DNA of 62,343 bases from Amycolatopsis circi (GTDB lineage Bacteria; Actinomycetota; Actinomycetes; Mycobacteriales; Pseudonocardiaceae), in assembly GCF_003385235.1 (NCBI RefSeq), contig NZ_PQIA01000043.1, positions 1 through 62,343 on the forward strand, read 5' to 3'. The translations under genes were made by a program, and so were the position numbers. Every line of letters begins with the position of its first letter. The stretch's first letter is position 1. The notes under the pieces were generated by a model that did not search any database, was not told the origin of the DNA, and saw nothing but the letters and a program-made list of their open reading frames with translations. Positions 16,635 through 23,578 of the stretch are shown piece after piece.

Positions 16635-17909
16635 TTAGCGGCGGGCGGCGGCCAGCGCCGGATCCCGCCCGGCAGCGAGGTCGTCCGGGGCGAAAACCGG
16701 GACTTTGAGGTCCGGGCTGATGCCGGTGCCGTCGTAGGTGCGGCCGTGCGGGTCGAGGTACTCCTCGTTCGGCAGCGCCACCTGCCAGCCCTGCTTCGGC
16801 AGCGTCCGCTCCAGCATGTCTGAGAAAGCGCCCTGAGTGGACTGTCCGATCAGGACTGGGCGCGGGTGCCGGTTCAGCAGTGCCTGCAGGAAGGTCTCCC
16901 CCGCCGAGACGTCCAGGCTGCCGGTCAGGACCGTCAGCGGACCGGTGTAGCGCGGCGCGGCAGCGGGCTGCACGAAGAACGGTTGCGGCACGGTGAACCT
17001 CGCCGGGTCGTCCGGGTCATTGCGGGCGCGTTTGGCGTAGGCGAAGTGCGGTGTGTCGGTCAGCCGGGCGGCGACCTGCAGGCCGAGTGGGTCGTCGCCA
17101 CCGCCGTTGACGCGCAGGTCGAGGATCAGGCCGCGCAAGGCGTGCACCCGGTCGGCGGTGAAGATCTGGTCCAGCGCTTTCGCCAGGACCTTGCTGCTGG
17201 CGGCGAACGTGTCGGCGTAGTCGTGGAATCCGCTGATCCGCAGGTATCCGCGGCCATTCGGCAGATCGGCGTAGGCGATGGCTCCGTCGGCCCAGCGCTG
17301 GATCGGGACGCCGAGGTTGGCGTCGGCTACGGCGATCGCGCGCGGGACAGTCGTTTTCAGATCCGGAGTGCCGGGCCGAGGCGACGAGCAACGCTGGCCT
17401 GACGCGAGCAAGCCGACGTGAGCGTCGTGCAGCGGCCTGATCAGTCCACATAGGACGCCGAAGAGCCGCTCCGGATGCGCGGCCAGTTCGCGGCGGGCAG
17501 CGTCCCCTTCGGATTTCCAGTCGACGCCCTTCGCCCGGAAAAACGGGTAGTTCTCGGCAAAGCTGTGCCAGAAGACATCGAACACTTCCGCGGACGAAGC
17601 CTGGCACTCGGGCGGCAATCCACTGTGGACCCGGCGCAACGACCGCACACCCAGGTTGTCGTCGAAACTCATCTTGCCCGCGCGGACGGTGACGACGGAT
17701 CCCTCGTTCGTCGAAAACCTGGTGCCGTCGCCAGTTCCGGAAAGCGCGCCGGGCAAGCAGCTGACTTTGGTGACGTCGTAGGTCGTCAGCTTGCCGCCGG
17801 ACACTTGGACCAACTGCCCGTACCCGTCGGTCCGCCACACACCGTCCACAGTGGAGTTCGGTGCCACGGTCATCGAGAGCATCGTCAAGCCCGCCAGGAG
17901 GATTCGCAC
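16635..17909 (-). CDS. S41-family (C-terminal processing type) peptidase
   Basis: The 424-residue protein has a short hydrophobic N-terminus (MRILLAGLTMLSMTVA), probably a signal peptide. A beta-rich N-terminal domain is followed by the S41 catalytic region: GYLRISGFHDYADTF, LILDLRVNGGGDDPLG, and the nucleophile segment GSLDVSAGETFLQALL, where Ser replaces the usual xSAxE serine. A GQSTQGAFSD and DGTGISPDLKVPV tail completes the tricorn/Tsp-like fold. The GTG start lies 6 nt after a -10-like TACCCT. It is probably exported and degrades peptides. It lies head-to-tail with the VOC gene, 9 bp apart. Confidence 0.83.
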   Translation of the reverse strand: MRILLAGLTMLSMTVAPNSTVDGVWRTDGYGQLVQVSGGKLTTYDVTKVSCLPGALSGTGDGTRFSTNEGSVVTVRAGKMSFDDNLGVRSLRRVHSGLPPECQASSAEVFDVFWHSFAENYPFFRAKGVDWKSEGDAARRELAAHPERLFGVLCGLIRPLHDAHVGLLASGQRCSSPRPGTPDLKTTVPRAIAVADANLGVPIQRWADGAIAYADLPNGRGYLRISGFHDYADTFAASSKVLAKALDQIFTADRVHALRGLILDLRVNGGGDDPLGLQVAARLTDTPHFAYAKRARNDPDDPARFTVPQPFFVQPAAAPRYTGPLTVLTGSLDVSAGETFLQALLNRHPRPVLIGQSTQGAFSDMLERTLPKQGWQVALPNEEYLDPHGRTYDGTGISPDLKVPVFAPDDLAAGRDPALAAARR

Positions 17910-17921
17910 GAGCCGAGGGTA

Positions 17922-17962
17922 GAAAAAAGCCGGGGGCGCACGGAATACCGCACGCCCCCGGC
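17922..17962 (-). terminator. Terminator of the phosphofructokinase gene
   Basis: GCCGGGGGCG (17929-17938) and CGCCCCCGGC (17953-17962) form a perfect 10-bp stem with a 14-nt loop. On the minus strand it is followed directly by TTTTTT (17922-17927), a textbook intrinsic terminator. Confidence 0.92.
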
Positions 17963-17991
17963 ACCGTAGTGGGGTTGCCCCTACCCGTGGC

Positions 17992-19017
17992 TCAGCCGAA
18001 GAAGACTTCGGCTTCCTGGTACCGCTCCAGCGGAACGGTCTTCAGTTCGGCCGTCGCCTCGGACAGCTTCACGCGGACGATGTCGGTGCCCTTGAGCGCG
18101 ACCATCACGCCGAAGTCGCCGTCGGCGACCGCGTCCACCGCGTGCAGGCCGAAGCGCGTCGCGAGGACCCGGTCGTACGCGGTCGGGGTGCCGCCGCGCT
18201 GGACGTGGCCGAGCACGACCGCGCGCGATTCCTTGCCGGTGCGCTCGGTGATCTCGCCGGCCAGCCAGTTGCCGATGCCGCCGAGGCGGACGTGCCCGAA
18301 GGCGTCCTTCTCGCCGGTCAGCAGCTTCTCCTCGCCGCCCTCGGGCAGCGCGCCCTCGGCGACGACGATGATCGGCGCGTACTCCTTTTCGAAGCGGCGC
18401 TCGACCCACTGCACGACCTGGTCGACAGAGAACTGCCGTTCCGGCACCAGGATCACGCTCGCGCCGCCGGCCAGGCCGGAGTGCAGCGCGATCCAGCCCG
18501 CGTGCCGCCCCATGACCTCGACGACCAGCGCACGGTGGTGCGATTCGGCCGTCGTGTGCAGGCGGTCGATCGCCTCGGTGGCGATGGAGACCGCGGTGTC
18601 GAAGCCGAACGTGTAGTCGGTGGCCCCGAGGTCGTTGTCGATCGTCTTGGGCACGCCGACGACGCCGATGCCGTCGTCGGTCAGCCGCTTGGCGACGCCG
18701 AGGGTGTCCTCGCCGCCGATCGCGACCAGCGCGTCCACGCCCTGGTCGGCGAGCACCTCACGGATCTTGTCGACACCGCCGTCGACCTTGTACGGGTTCG
18801 TCCGCGACGACCGCAGGATGGTGCCCCCGCGGGTGAGGATGTCCTCGACGTCGGCGAGGCCGAGCGGCCGGCTGTCGCCGGTCAGCGGGCCCTGCCAGCC
18901 GTTGCGGAAGCCGACGAACTCCCAGCCGTGCACCTCGACGCCCTTGCGGACCACCGCGCGGATGACCGCGTTCAGGCCGGGGCAGTCGCCGCCCCCCGTC
19001 AGCACACCGACACGCAT
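17992..19017 (-). CDS. pfkA: 6-phosphofructokinase, probably pyrophosphate-dependent
   Basis: The 341-residue group III phosphofructokinase phosphorylates fructose 6-phosphate to the 1,6-bisphosphate. Landmarks are GVLTGGGDCPGLNAVIR, GGEDTLGVA (101-109), PKTIDNDL (123-130), EVMGRHAGWIAL and GHVQRGGTPTAYDR. Asp104, where E. coli ATP-PfkA has Gly104, together with Lys124 is the signature of pyrophosphate-using enzymes. The biochemically studied A. methanolica enzyme is of this type. The ATG follows a GGAGG site. A strong terminator follows. Phosphoryl-donor use is inferred from residues only. Confidence 0.93.
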   Translation of the reverse strand: MRVGVLTGGGDCPGLNAVIRAVVRKGVEVHGWEFVGFRNGWQGPLTGDSRPLGLADVEDILTRGGTILRSSRTNPYKVDGGVDKIREVLADQGVDALVAIGGEDTLGVAKRLTDDGIGVVGVPKTIDNDLGATDYTFGFDTAVSIATEAIDRLHTTAESHHRALVVEVMGRHAGWIALHSGLAGGASVILVPERQFSVDQVVQWVERRFEKEYAPIIVVAEGALPEGGEEKLLTGEKDAFGHVRLGGIGNWLAGEITERTGKESRAVVLGHVQRGGTPTAYDRVLATRFGLHAVDAVADGDFGVMVALKGTDIVRVKLSEATAELKTVPLERYQEAEVFFG

Positions 19018-19150
19018 CTGTTGCCTCCGTCTTTCGTCGCAGGGAGAGTGCAGTCACAGTCCGCGGACAGCGTAGCGGCTTTCATCTGGATCGGTGCAGG
19101 GCGGACCACCTGCCCAATCCGGTCCGGACAGAGTGCTCTGGACGGTGTGT

Positions 19151-19162
19151 TACCTTGGGGCT
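19151..19162 (+). promoter_or_regulatory. -10 element of the aromatic leader-peptide transcript
   Basis: TACCTT (19151-19156) lies 6 nt before the GTG of the leader peptide, so transcription probably starts at or next to that GTG. No strong -35 is seen. GGACAG near 19126 is the best candidate. No purine-rich ribosome binding site precedes the GTG, which fits a leaderless mRNA. Confidence 0.55.
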
Positions 19163-19228
19163 GTGCAGCGCTATTTCTGGTTTACGAAGCCGGCCCCGGG
19201 TGGGCACGGCGGCGTGAACCTGCGCTGA
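19163..19228 (+). CDS. Leader peptide with Tyr-Phe-Trp-Phe codons (21 aa) upstream of DAHP synthase
   Basis: The short reading frame begins GTG-CAG-CGC-TAT-TTC-TGG-TTT and encodes MQRYFWF followed by TKPAPGGHGGVNLR, ending in TGA at 19228. Four consecutive aromatic codons covering all three aromatic amino acids are exactly what a ribosome-stalling attenuator for the first shikimate-pathway enzyme would need. The frame ends 79 bp before the DAHP synthase start. Competing RNA stems overlap its 3' part and follow it. It was too short for ordinary gene finding. The call rests on codon content and position. Confidence 0.75.
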   Translation: MQRYFWFTKPAPGGHGGVNLR

Positions 19229-19305
19229 CCTCCACCCCGAGCCGGATCTCGAACCGGCTCGGCGATTCTCCCGCGGGTCGGTGTCCACCAGGAAGGACCA
19301 CCCGC
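19198..19305 (+). promoter_or_regulatory. Candidate attenuator/SD-sequestering RNA structures before DAHP synthase
   Basis: Three stems can be drawn. GGGTGG inside the leader frame (19198-19203) pairs with CCACCC (19232-19237). CGAGCCGG (19238-19245) pairs with CCGGCTCG (19254-19261) around an 8-nt loop. GCGGGT (19273-19278), extended by GGT/ACC pairs, pairs with ACCCGC (19300-19305), enclosing the AGGAAGGA ribosome binding site (19290-19297). There is no U-run, so control could act on translation or Rho rather than intrinsic termination. The stems were found by eye and not folded by computer. Confidence 0.5.
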
Positions 19306-19307
19306 AC

Positions 19308-20399
19308 ATGAACGCCCCCCTCGTCGCCGCCCCCGCCGACGCGAGCACGCTGGACAACCGCCGCACCACCTCGGTCAGTCCCCTCATCTCGCCCGCGTTG
19401 TTGCGAGAAGACCATCCCGTGGGCGCCGCCGTCGCGAAGGTCGTGCAAAACGGCCGCACGGAAACGGTCGACATCCTCGACGGCCGCGACGACCGCCTGG
19501 CGGTGATCGTCGGCCCGTGCTCGGTCCACGACCCCGAAGCCGCCTTGGACTACGCCCGCCGCCTGGCCGCCAAGGCTGAGTCGCTGCGCGAAGACCTGCA
19601 CATCGTGATGCGGGTGTACTTCGAAAAGCCGCGCACCACGCTGGGCTGGAAGGGCCTGATCAACGACCCCGACCTGGACGGCACCTTCGCGGTCAACAAG
19701 GGCCTCCGCCTGGCCCGGAAACTGCTGCTGGACGTCTCCGAACTGGGCCTCCCGGTCGGCTGCGAATTCCTGGACCCGATCACCCCGCAGTTCATCGCCG
19801 ACATCGTCACCTGGGGCTCGATCGGCGCTCGTACAGCGGCCAGCCAGGTCCACCGCCAACTGTGCAGCGCCCTGTCCATGCCGGTCGGCATCAAGAACTC
19901 GACCGAAGGCGACATCCAGGTAGCCGTGGACGCGACCCGCGCCGCCGCAGCGTCGCACGTCTTCCCCGGAATCAACGTAGACGGCCTGGCCGCCCTGGTG
20001 ACGACCGCCGGAAACCCGGACTGCCACGTAATCCTGCGAGGCAGCTCCGCAGGCCCGAACTACGACCCGGCCACTGTGGAGGAAACCCTCGCCCGCCTGG
20101 CGAAGTCCGGCCTGCCAGAACGCCTCGTGGTCGACGCGAGCCACGGCAACAGCAACAAGGACCACGTCCGCCAGGAGGAAGTAGTCCGCGACCTGGCCGC
20201 CCGGATCTCCGCCGGAGAACGCGGAATCGCAGGCCTGATGCTGGAAAGCAATCTGGCAGCCGGACGCCAGGACCTGGTGCTGGGACAGGCAGCCGATTTG
20301 ACCTACGGCCAGTCCATCACCGACGCCTGCATGGATTGGGACACCACCGCGGCCTTGCTGGACACCCTGGCCACCGCCGTCCGCACCCGTCGCCGCTGA
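19308..20399 (+). CDS. 3-deoxy-7-phosphoheptulonate synthase (type I DAHP synthase)
   Basis: The 363-residue enzyme condenses phosphoenolpyruvate and erythrose 4-phosphate, the entry reaction of aromatic amino acid synthesis. It is of the E. coli AroF/G/H (type I alpha) class: AVIVGPCSVHDPEAA, MRVYFEKPRTTLGWKGLINDP, GEFLD-like GCEFLDPITPQ, GARTAASQVHR, GIKNSTEGD, DASHGNSNKDH and a C-terminal YGQSITDAC. The ATG at 19308 follows AGGAAGGA by 10 nt. An in-frame GTG at 19281 has no such site. A leader peptide rich in aromatic codons precedes it. Which aromatic amino acid inhibits it cannot be read off. Confidence 0.95.
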   Translation: MNAPLVAAPADASTLDNRRTTSVSPLISPALLREDHPVGAAVAKVVQNGRTETVDILDGRDDRLAVIVGPCSVHDPEAALDYARRLAAKAESLREDLHIVMRVYFEKPRTTLGWKGLINDPDLDGTFAVNKGLRLARKLLLDVSELGLPVGCEFLDPITPQFIADIVTWGSIGARTAASQVHRQLCSALSMPVGIKNSTEGDIQVAVDATRAAAASHVFPGINVDGLAALVTTAGNPDCHVILRGSSAGPNYDPATVEETLARLAKSGLPERLVVDASHGNSNKDHVRQEEVVRDLAARISAGERGIAGLMLESNLAAGRQDLVLGQAADLTYGQSITDACMDWDTTAALLDTLATAVRTRRR

Positions 20400-20433
20400 C
20401 CAGCCCGCTCGCCGATGCCGAGGCCGAGTCCGA

Positions 20434-20486
20434 GTCCGTGAGGGCCACCTTCACGGACTCTGAGTCCCTCAGGGTTCCCCTCACGA
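20434..20486. repeat. Family A palindromic element, copy 3 (diverged)
   Basis: It starts GTCCGTGAGGGCCACCTTCA and ends with the family arm AGGGTTCCCCTCACG, slightly shortened at the right. The arms carry compensatory and non-compensatory changes relative to copies 1 and 2. It lies 35 bp past the DAHP synthase stop. Confidence 0.75.
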
Positions 20487-20495
20487 CCAACGCAA

Positions 20496-20550
20496 GTCCG
20501 TGAGGGGCCCCTTCACGGACTTAGATTCCCTCAAGGAGCCCTTCACGGAC
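20496..20550. repeat. 55-bp palindromic element, family A, copy 4
   Basis: This copy follows copy 3 by 9 bp. The outer arms still pair (GTCCGTGAGGGG / CCCTTCACGGAC with mismatches), and the left half has become GTCCGTGAGGGGCCCC...TTCACGGAC. Two tandem copies plus the palindrome at 20631 fill the gap between DAHP synthase and the convergent exoribonuclease gene. Nothing coding is supported in 20400-20763. Confidence 0.75.
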
Positions 20551-20630
20551 CACCCACCAAACCGCCACCAACGCACCCAACGATCGAGGCACCCACACCA
20601 CCCCCGCACCCCGATACGAAGCCTTCCCTG

Positions 20631-20687
20631 CGGTCTTGGGGTGCTTGTCAAGGCATCTTTCCCGCCTTGACAAGCACCCCAAGACCG
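20631..20687. repeat. Perfect 24-bp inverted repeat
   Basis: The left arm 20631-20654 (starts CGGTCTTGGGGTGCTTG) is repeated exactly inverted at 20664-20687, with a 9-nt loop ATCTTTCCC. It lies between convergent genes and could end transcription from both sides. The length and perfection are more than a terminator needs, so it may be a small mobile or repeat element. Confidence 0.85.
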
Positions 20688-20763
20688 TCAGCACAATCAG
20701 CTTCGGGGTGCCCCACGCAACCACCCGTGAGCAATGTCGCCGCCAGGCGACGAGCCGAACGAC

Positions 20764-21252
20764 TCAACGCCGCCGAAAAGCCCCCTCAATAACCTCCCAC
20801 CGCTGCAAGTTATGCCGAGCATCAGCCAACGCGTCATGCTGATCCCCAGGCGCAGCAGGCAACTTGGGCTTCCCCGCATCCTCCCACCGCTGCCTCAAGT
20901 CCCGAGTAAACCGAGGCAACTGCCGAGGCAACGCAGGCATCGGCCCCCACAACTGCGCCAACGCCACATGGTCGTAAGCAGCGAACCAAGCCCAAAGCTC
21001 GATCCCCCCAGGCGGCTTCCCGAAGAACTCCAGCAGATCCGCCCGAATCCGCTCCCGGCTGCGCCAAGCCGGATCCGCCGGGGAAGGCAGCTTGGGCAGC
21101 ACATTCTCCCGCACCCAAGCCCCGGCCCGCCCGGGGTCGAAGTCGGTGGACACGGCATAGAACTCGCGACCGCGCTCGTCAACGACACCGATCGACACCA
21201 GGTCAATCGTCACGCCGTCCTCGATAAACTCGGTGTCGTAGAAAAAACGCAC
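20764..21252 (-). CDS. 3'-5' exoribonuclease, Rv2179c family (DEDD)
   Basis: The 162-residue protein matches the small RNase T-like exoribonucleases typified by M. tuberculosis Rv2179c. Acidic metal ligands are Asp6 and Glu8 (FFYDTEFIEDG), an Asp in AWFAAYDHVALAQLWG, and the HDALADARHNL motif, which supplies the general-base His and the last Asp. It should trim single-stranded 3' ends of RNA. The GTG at 21252 follows a -10-like TAGAGT by 6 nt, suggesting a leaderless message. In mycobacteria the gene is also next to DAHP synthase, although that is a different enzyme class. Confidence 0.88.
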   Translation of the reverse strand: MRFFYDTEFIEDGVTIDLVSIGVVDERGREFYAVSTDFDPGRAGAWVRENVLPKLPSPADPAWRSRERIRADLLEFFGKPPGGIELWAWFAAYDHVALAQLWGPMPALPRQLPRFTRDLRQRWEDAGKPKLPAAPGDQHDALADARHNLQRWEVIEGAFRRR

Positions 21253-21272
21253 CGGGGAACTCTAGTGGGCGG

Positions 21273-22034
21273 CTATCCGGCCTTGCTCTCCGGCACCCGA
21301 TCGGCGTCAAGACCACTCGGCTGAACGGGCACCGCGGGCTTGACTCCAGCCGCTTCGGCGGCGAGCAACTCCTTGGCCTTAGCCGCGTAAATGTCCACGT
21401 ATTCCTGGCCGGACAGCTCCATCAGCGCGTACATGATCTCGTCCGTGATCGACCGTTCGATGAACCGGTCGCCGGCCAAGCCCTCGTAGCGGGAGAAGTC
21501 GAGCGGCTTGCCGAAGCGGATCTCGAGCCGCCGCGGCCACCACATCTTGGAGCCGATCGGGTTGACCTTGTCCGTGCCGACCATGGCCACCGGGACCACC
21601 ACGCCGCGCGATTCGAGCGCGATCCGGGCGACGCCGGTCTTGCCCTTGTACAGCCGCCCGTCCGGGGAGCGGGTGCCCTCGGGGTAGATGCCGAGCAGGT
21701 GCCCGTCCTTGACCAGCCGGATCGCGGTGTCGAGCGCGGCCTGCGCGGCGTTGCCGCCGGAGCGGTCGATGGGGAACTGGCCGACGCCGGTGAAGAACCA
21801 CTTCTTGAGCAGGCCCTTGAACCCGGGCTCGGTGAAGTACTCCGACTTCGCCGGGAAGGTGACCTTGCGCTTGACCCGCAGCGGCATGAAGAACGAATCC
21901 GCGACCGCGAGGTGGTTCCCGGCGAGGATGGCGCCACCCGTCTCGGGGATGTTTTCGGCGCCGACGACCTTGGTGGGCCACAGCGTCTTCAGCAGCGGTC
22001 CGATGAAAACCCACTTCATCAGCAAGTACAGCAC
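21273..22034 (-). CDS. 1-acyl-sn-glycerol-3-phosphate acyltransferase (PlsC family)
   Basis: The product has 253 residues from a GTG at 22034 preceded by AAAGGA. An upstream in-frame start at 22106 would add 24 Pro-rich residues untypical for the family. The acyltransferase motifs are NHLAVADSFFMP (NHx4D), FPIDRSGGNAA, YPEGTRSPDG and VPVAMVGTDKV. The short hydrophobic N-terminus suggests membrane attachment. It should acylate lysophosphatidic acid in phospholipid synthesis. The C-terminus is a Glu/Ala/Pro tail. The Rv2182c homologue in M. tuberculosis sits in a comparable neighbourhood. Confidence 0.88.
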   Translation of the reverse strand: MLYLLMKWVFIGPLLKTLWPTKVVGAENIPETGGAILAGNHLAVADSFFMPLRVKRKVTFPAKSEYFTEPGFKGLLKKWFFTGVGQFPIDRSGGNAAQAALDTAIRLVKDGHLLGIYPEGTRSPDGRLYKGKTGVARIALESRGVVVPVAMVGTDKVNPIGSKMWWPRRLEIRFGKPLDFSRYEGLAGDRFIERSITDEIMYALMELSGQEYVDIYAAKAKELLAAEAAGVKPAVPVQPSGLDADRVPESKAG

Positions 22035-22252
22035 CGGGTTCCAGTCCTTTCCTGCCCGCGTGGGCCCCGGCAGGTCAGGGTACGGAACAAGCACCGGCCC
22101 GCACAACGCGAGAGCACGCGGTCACCCGGGGGCAGCGACCGATCTCACAGCGGGACCGGAAGGATCCTCGCTTCCGGAGCGGGCCCCACAACCCGGCTTC
22201 GGCGTGAGAGCATGGGAGGACTCCACCGCTTCGATTCGGAAGGGCGTTCGTG

Positions 22253-23020
22253 ATGGGCGTGCTCGCCGGCGCGGAACCGTTCTCCCACCCGGGTTCCTCC
22301 GGGGCCGGCTTCCTGCTCTGCCACGGATTCACCGCGACGCCCGACGGCATGCGCGCCTGGGGCGAGCACCTGGCCGGAGAAGGCTTCGCGGTGCGCTGCC
22401 CGCTGCTGCCCGGCCACGGCACGCACTGGCGCGACCTCAACCGGACGACCTGGCAGGACTGGTACGCCACGGTCCGCGAGGCGCTGCTGGCGCTGCGCGC
22501 GGAGTGCGACCAGGTGTTCGTCGGCGGGATGTCGATGGGCGGGACGCTCACCCTCCGCCTCGCCGAGGAGTTCGGCGCGGACCTCTCCGGCCTCGTGCTG
22601 GTCAACCCGTCGGTCACCCGGCTGAGCCTCGACGCCAAGGTGCTTCCGCTGCTGTCGCGAGTGGTCCCGTCGATCCGCGCGATCGGCAACGACATCGCGA
22701 AGCCCGGCGAGATCGAACTGGCCTACCCGCGCACGCCGGTGCGGGCCGCGGCGAGCCTCGCCCGGCTGTGGAAGATCGTGCGCGCCGACCTGCCGAAGGT
22801 GACGCAGCCGGTGCTGCTGCTGCACTCGCGGGTCGACCACGTCGTCGAACCCGAGAACTCGCAGATCGTTCTGGACGGCATCTCGAGCACGGACGTGACC
22901 GAGGTGGTGCTGGAGAACAGCTTCCACGTCGCGACGCAGGACCACGACGCGGAACTGATCTTCAGCCGCAGTGTCGACTTCGCCCGGCAGTTGCGGGCGG
23001 GACAGGTGGGTGCCCCATGA
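22253..23020 (+). CDS. Alpha/beta-hydrolase (monoacylglycerol lipase/carboxylesterase-like)
   Basis: The 255-residue serine hydrolase has the oxyanion segment LLCHGFTATPDGMRAW, the nucleophile elbow GMSMGG, the acid HSRVDHVVEPENS and the catalytic His in ENSFHVATQDHD. This pattern is that of Est30/monoglyceride-lipase carboxylesterases acting on short or medium acyl esters. No signal peptide is present. The ATG at 22253 follows GGAAGGG. The stop overlaps the start of the next gene by ATGA, so the two are translationally coupled. It is divergent from plsC, and a lipid-turnover role is possible. Confidence 0.87.
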   Translation: MGVLAGAEPFSHPGSSGAGFLLCHGFTATPDGMRAWGEHLAGEGFAVRCPLLPGHGTHWRDLNRTTWQDWYATVREALLALRAECDQVFVGGMSMGGTLTLRLAEEFGADLSGLVLVNPSVTRLSLDAKVLPLLSRVVPSIRAIGNDIAKPGEIELAYPRTPVRAAASLARLWKIVRADLPKVTQPVLLLHSRVDHVVEPENSQIVLDGISSTDVTEVVLENSFHVATQDHDAELIFSRSVDFARQLRAGQVGAP

Positions 23021-23568
23021 GCCGGGGGAAAGGCGCGGACGGACCCGAGGACGTCGACGCCACGTTCGCCGAGATCGTCGCCGACCTGCGGGCCGAGGGC
23101 GTGGGCGTGTTCCTGGACGAGGACCCGTTCTCCAGCGCCGGCCCCGCGTCCGCCGAGCCCGAGACGTCTTCCGGAGCCGAACCCGAAGCGGGCAAGGCCA
23201 AGCCGAAGCCCACCGCGGACCCGCCCGCTCCGCCCGCGCCTCCGGCGGCGTCCTCAGGGGGCTGGCGCACCGGCGGCAGCGACTGGGACACCACGATGTT
23301 CTCCGGCGACCCGGCCGAGGACGACGAGCACTACGTCCCGCCGGAGCCGCCGCCGCTGCCGCGCTGGCGCAAAGGCGCGTTCATCGTCCTGCTGTTCTTT
23401 GTCGTCGGACTCCTGCTGCTGATCGTGCCGAACCTGATCGGCGTCGGTCCCGCGCTCGCCACGCCGCTCGGCATCCTCTCGCTCGCCACCGGCATCGCGC
23501 TGCTCCTGCTGCGCGTGCGCCAGGGGCCGCCTCCCGGCGCGGACCCCAGCAACGGCGCCCAGGTCTGA
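23017..23568 (+). CDS. Acidic, proline-rich membrane protein of unknown function
   Basis: The product has 183 residues. The first 110 are acidic and rich in Pro, Ala, Glu and Ser (DVDATFAEIVADLRAEGVGVF, then PPAPPAPPAASSGG). A basic RWRKG then precedes two membrane segments (about 122-140 and 144-162), and a short tail follows. The N-terminal part therefore probably lies in the cytoplasm. The start overlaps the hydrolase stop (ATGA). Similar proteins are common in actinobacteria but I know no function. The neighbouring GCS2 gene begins 11 bp after the stop. Confidence 0.75.
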   Translation: MSRGKGADGPEDVDATFAEIVADLRAEGVGVFLDEDPFSSAGPASAEPETSSGAEPEAGKAKPKPTADPPAPPAPPAASSGGWRTGGSDWDTTMFSGDPAEDDEHYVPPEPPPLPRWRKGAFIVLLFFVVGLLLLIVPNLIGVGPALATPLGILSLATGIALLLLRVRQGPPPGADPSNGAQV

Positions 23569-23578
23569 CCGGACGGGC

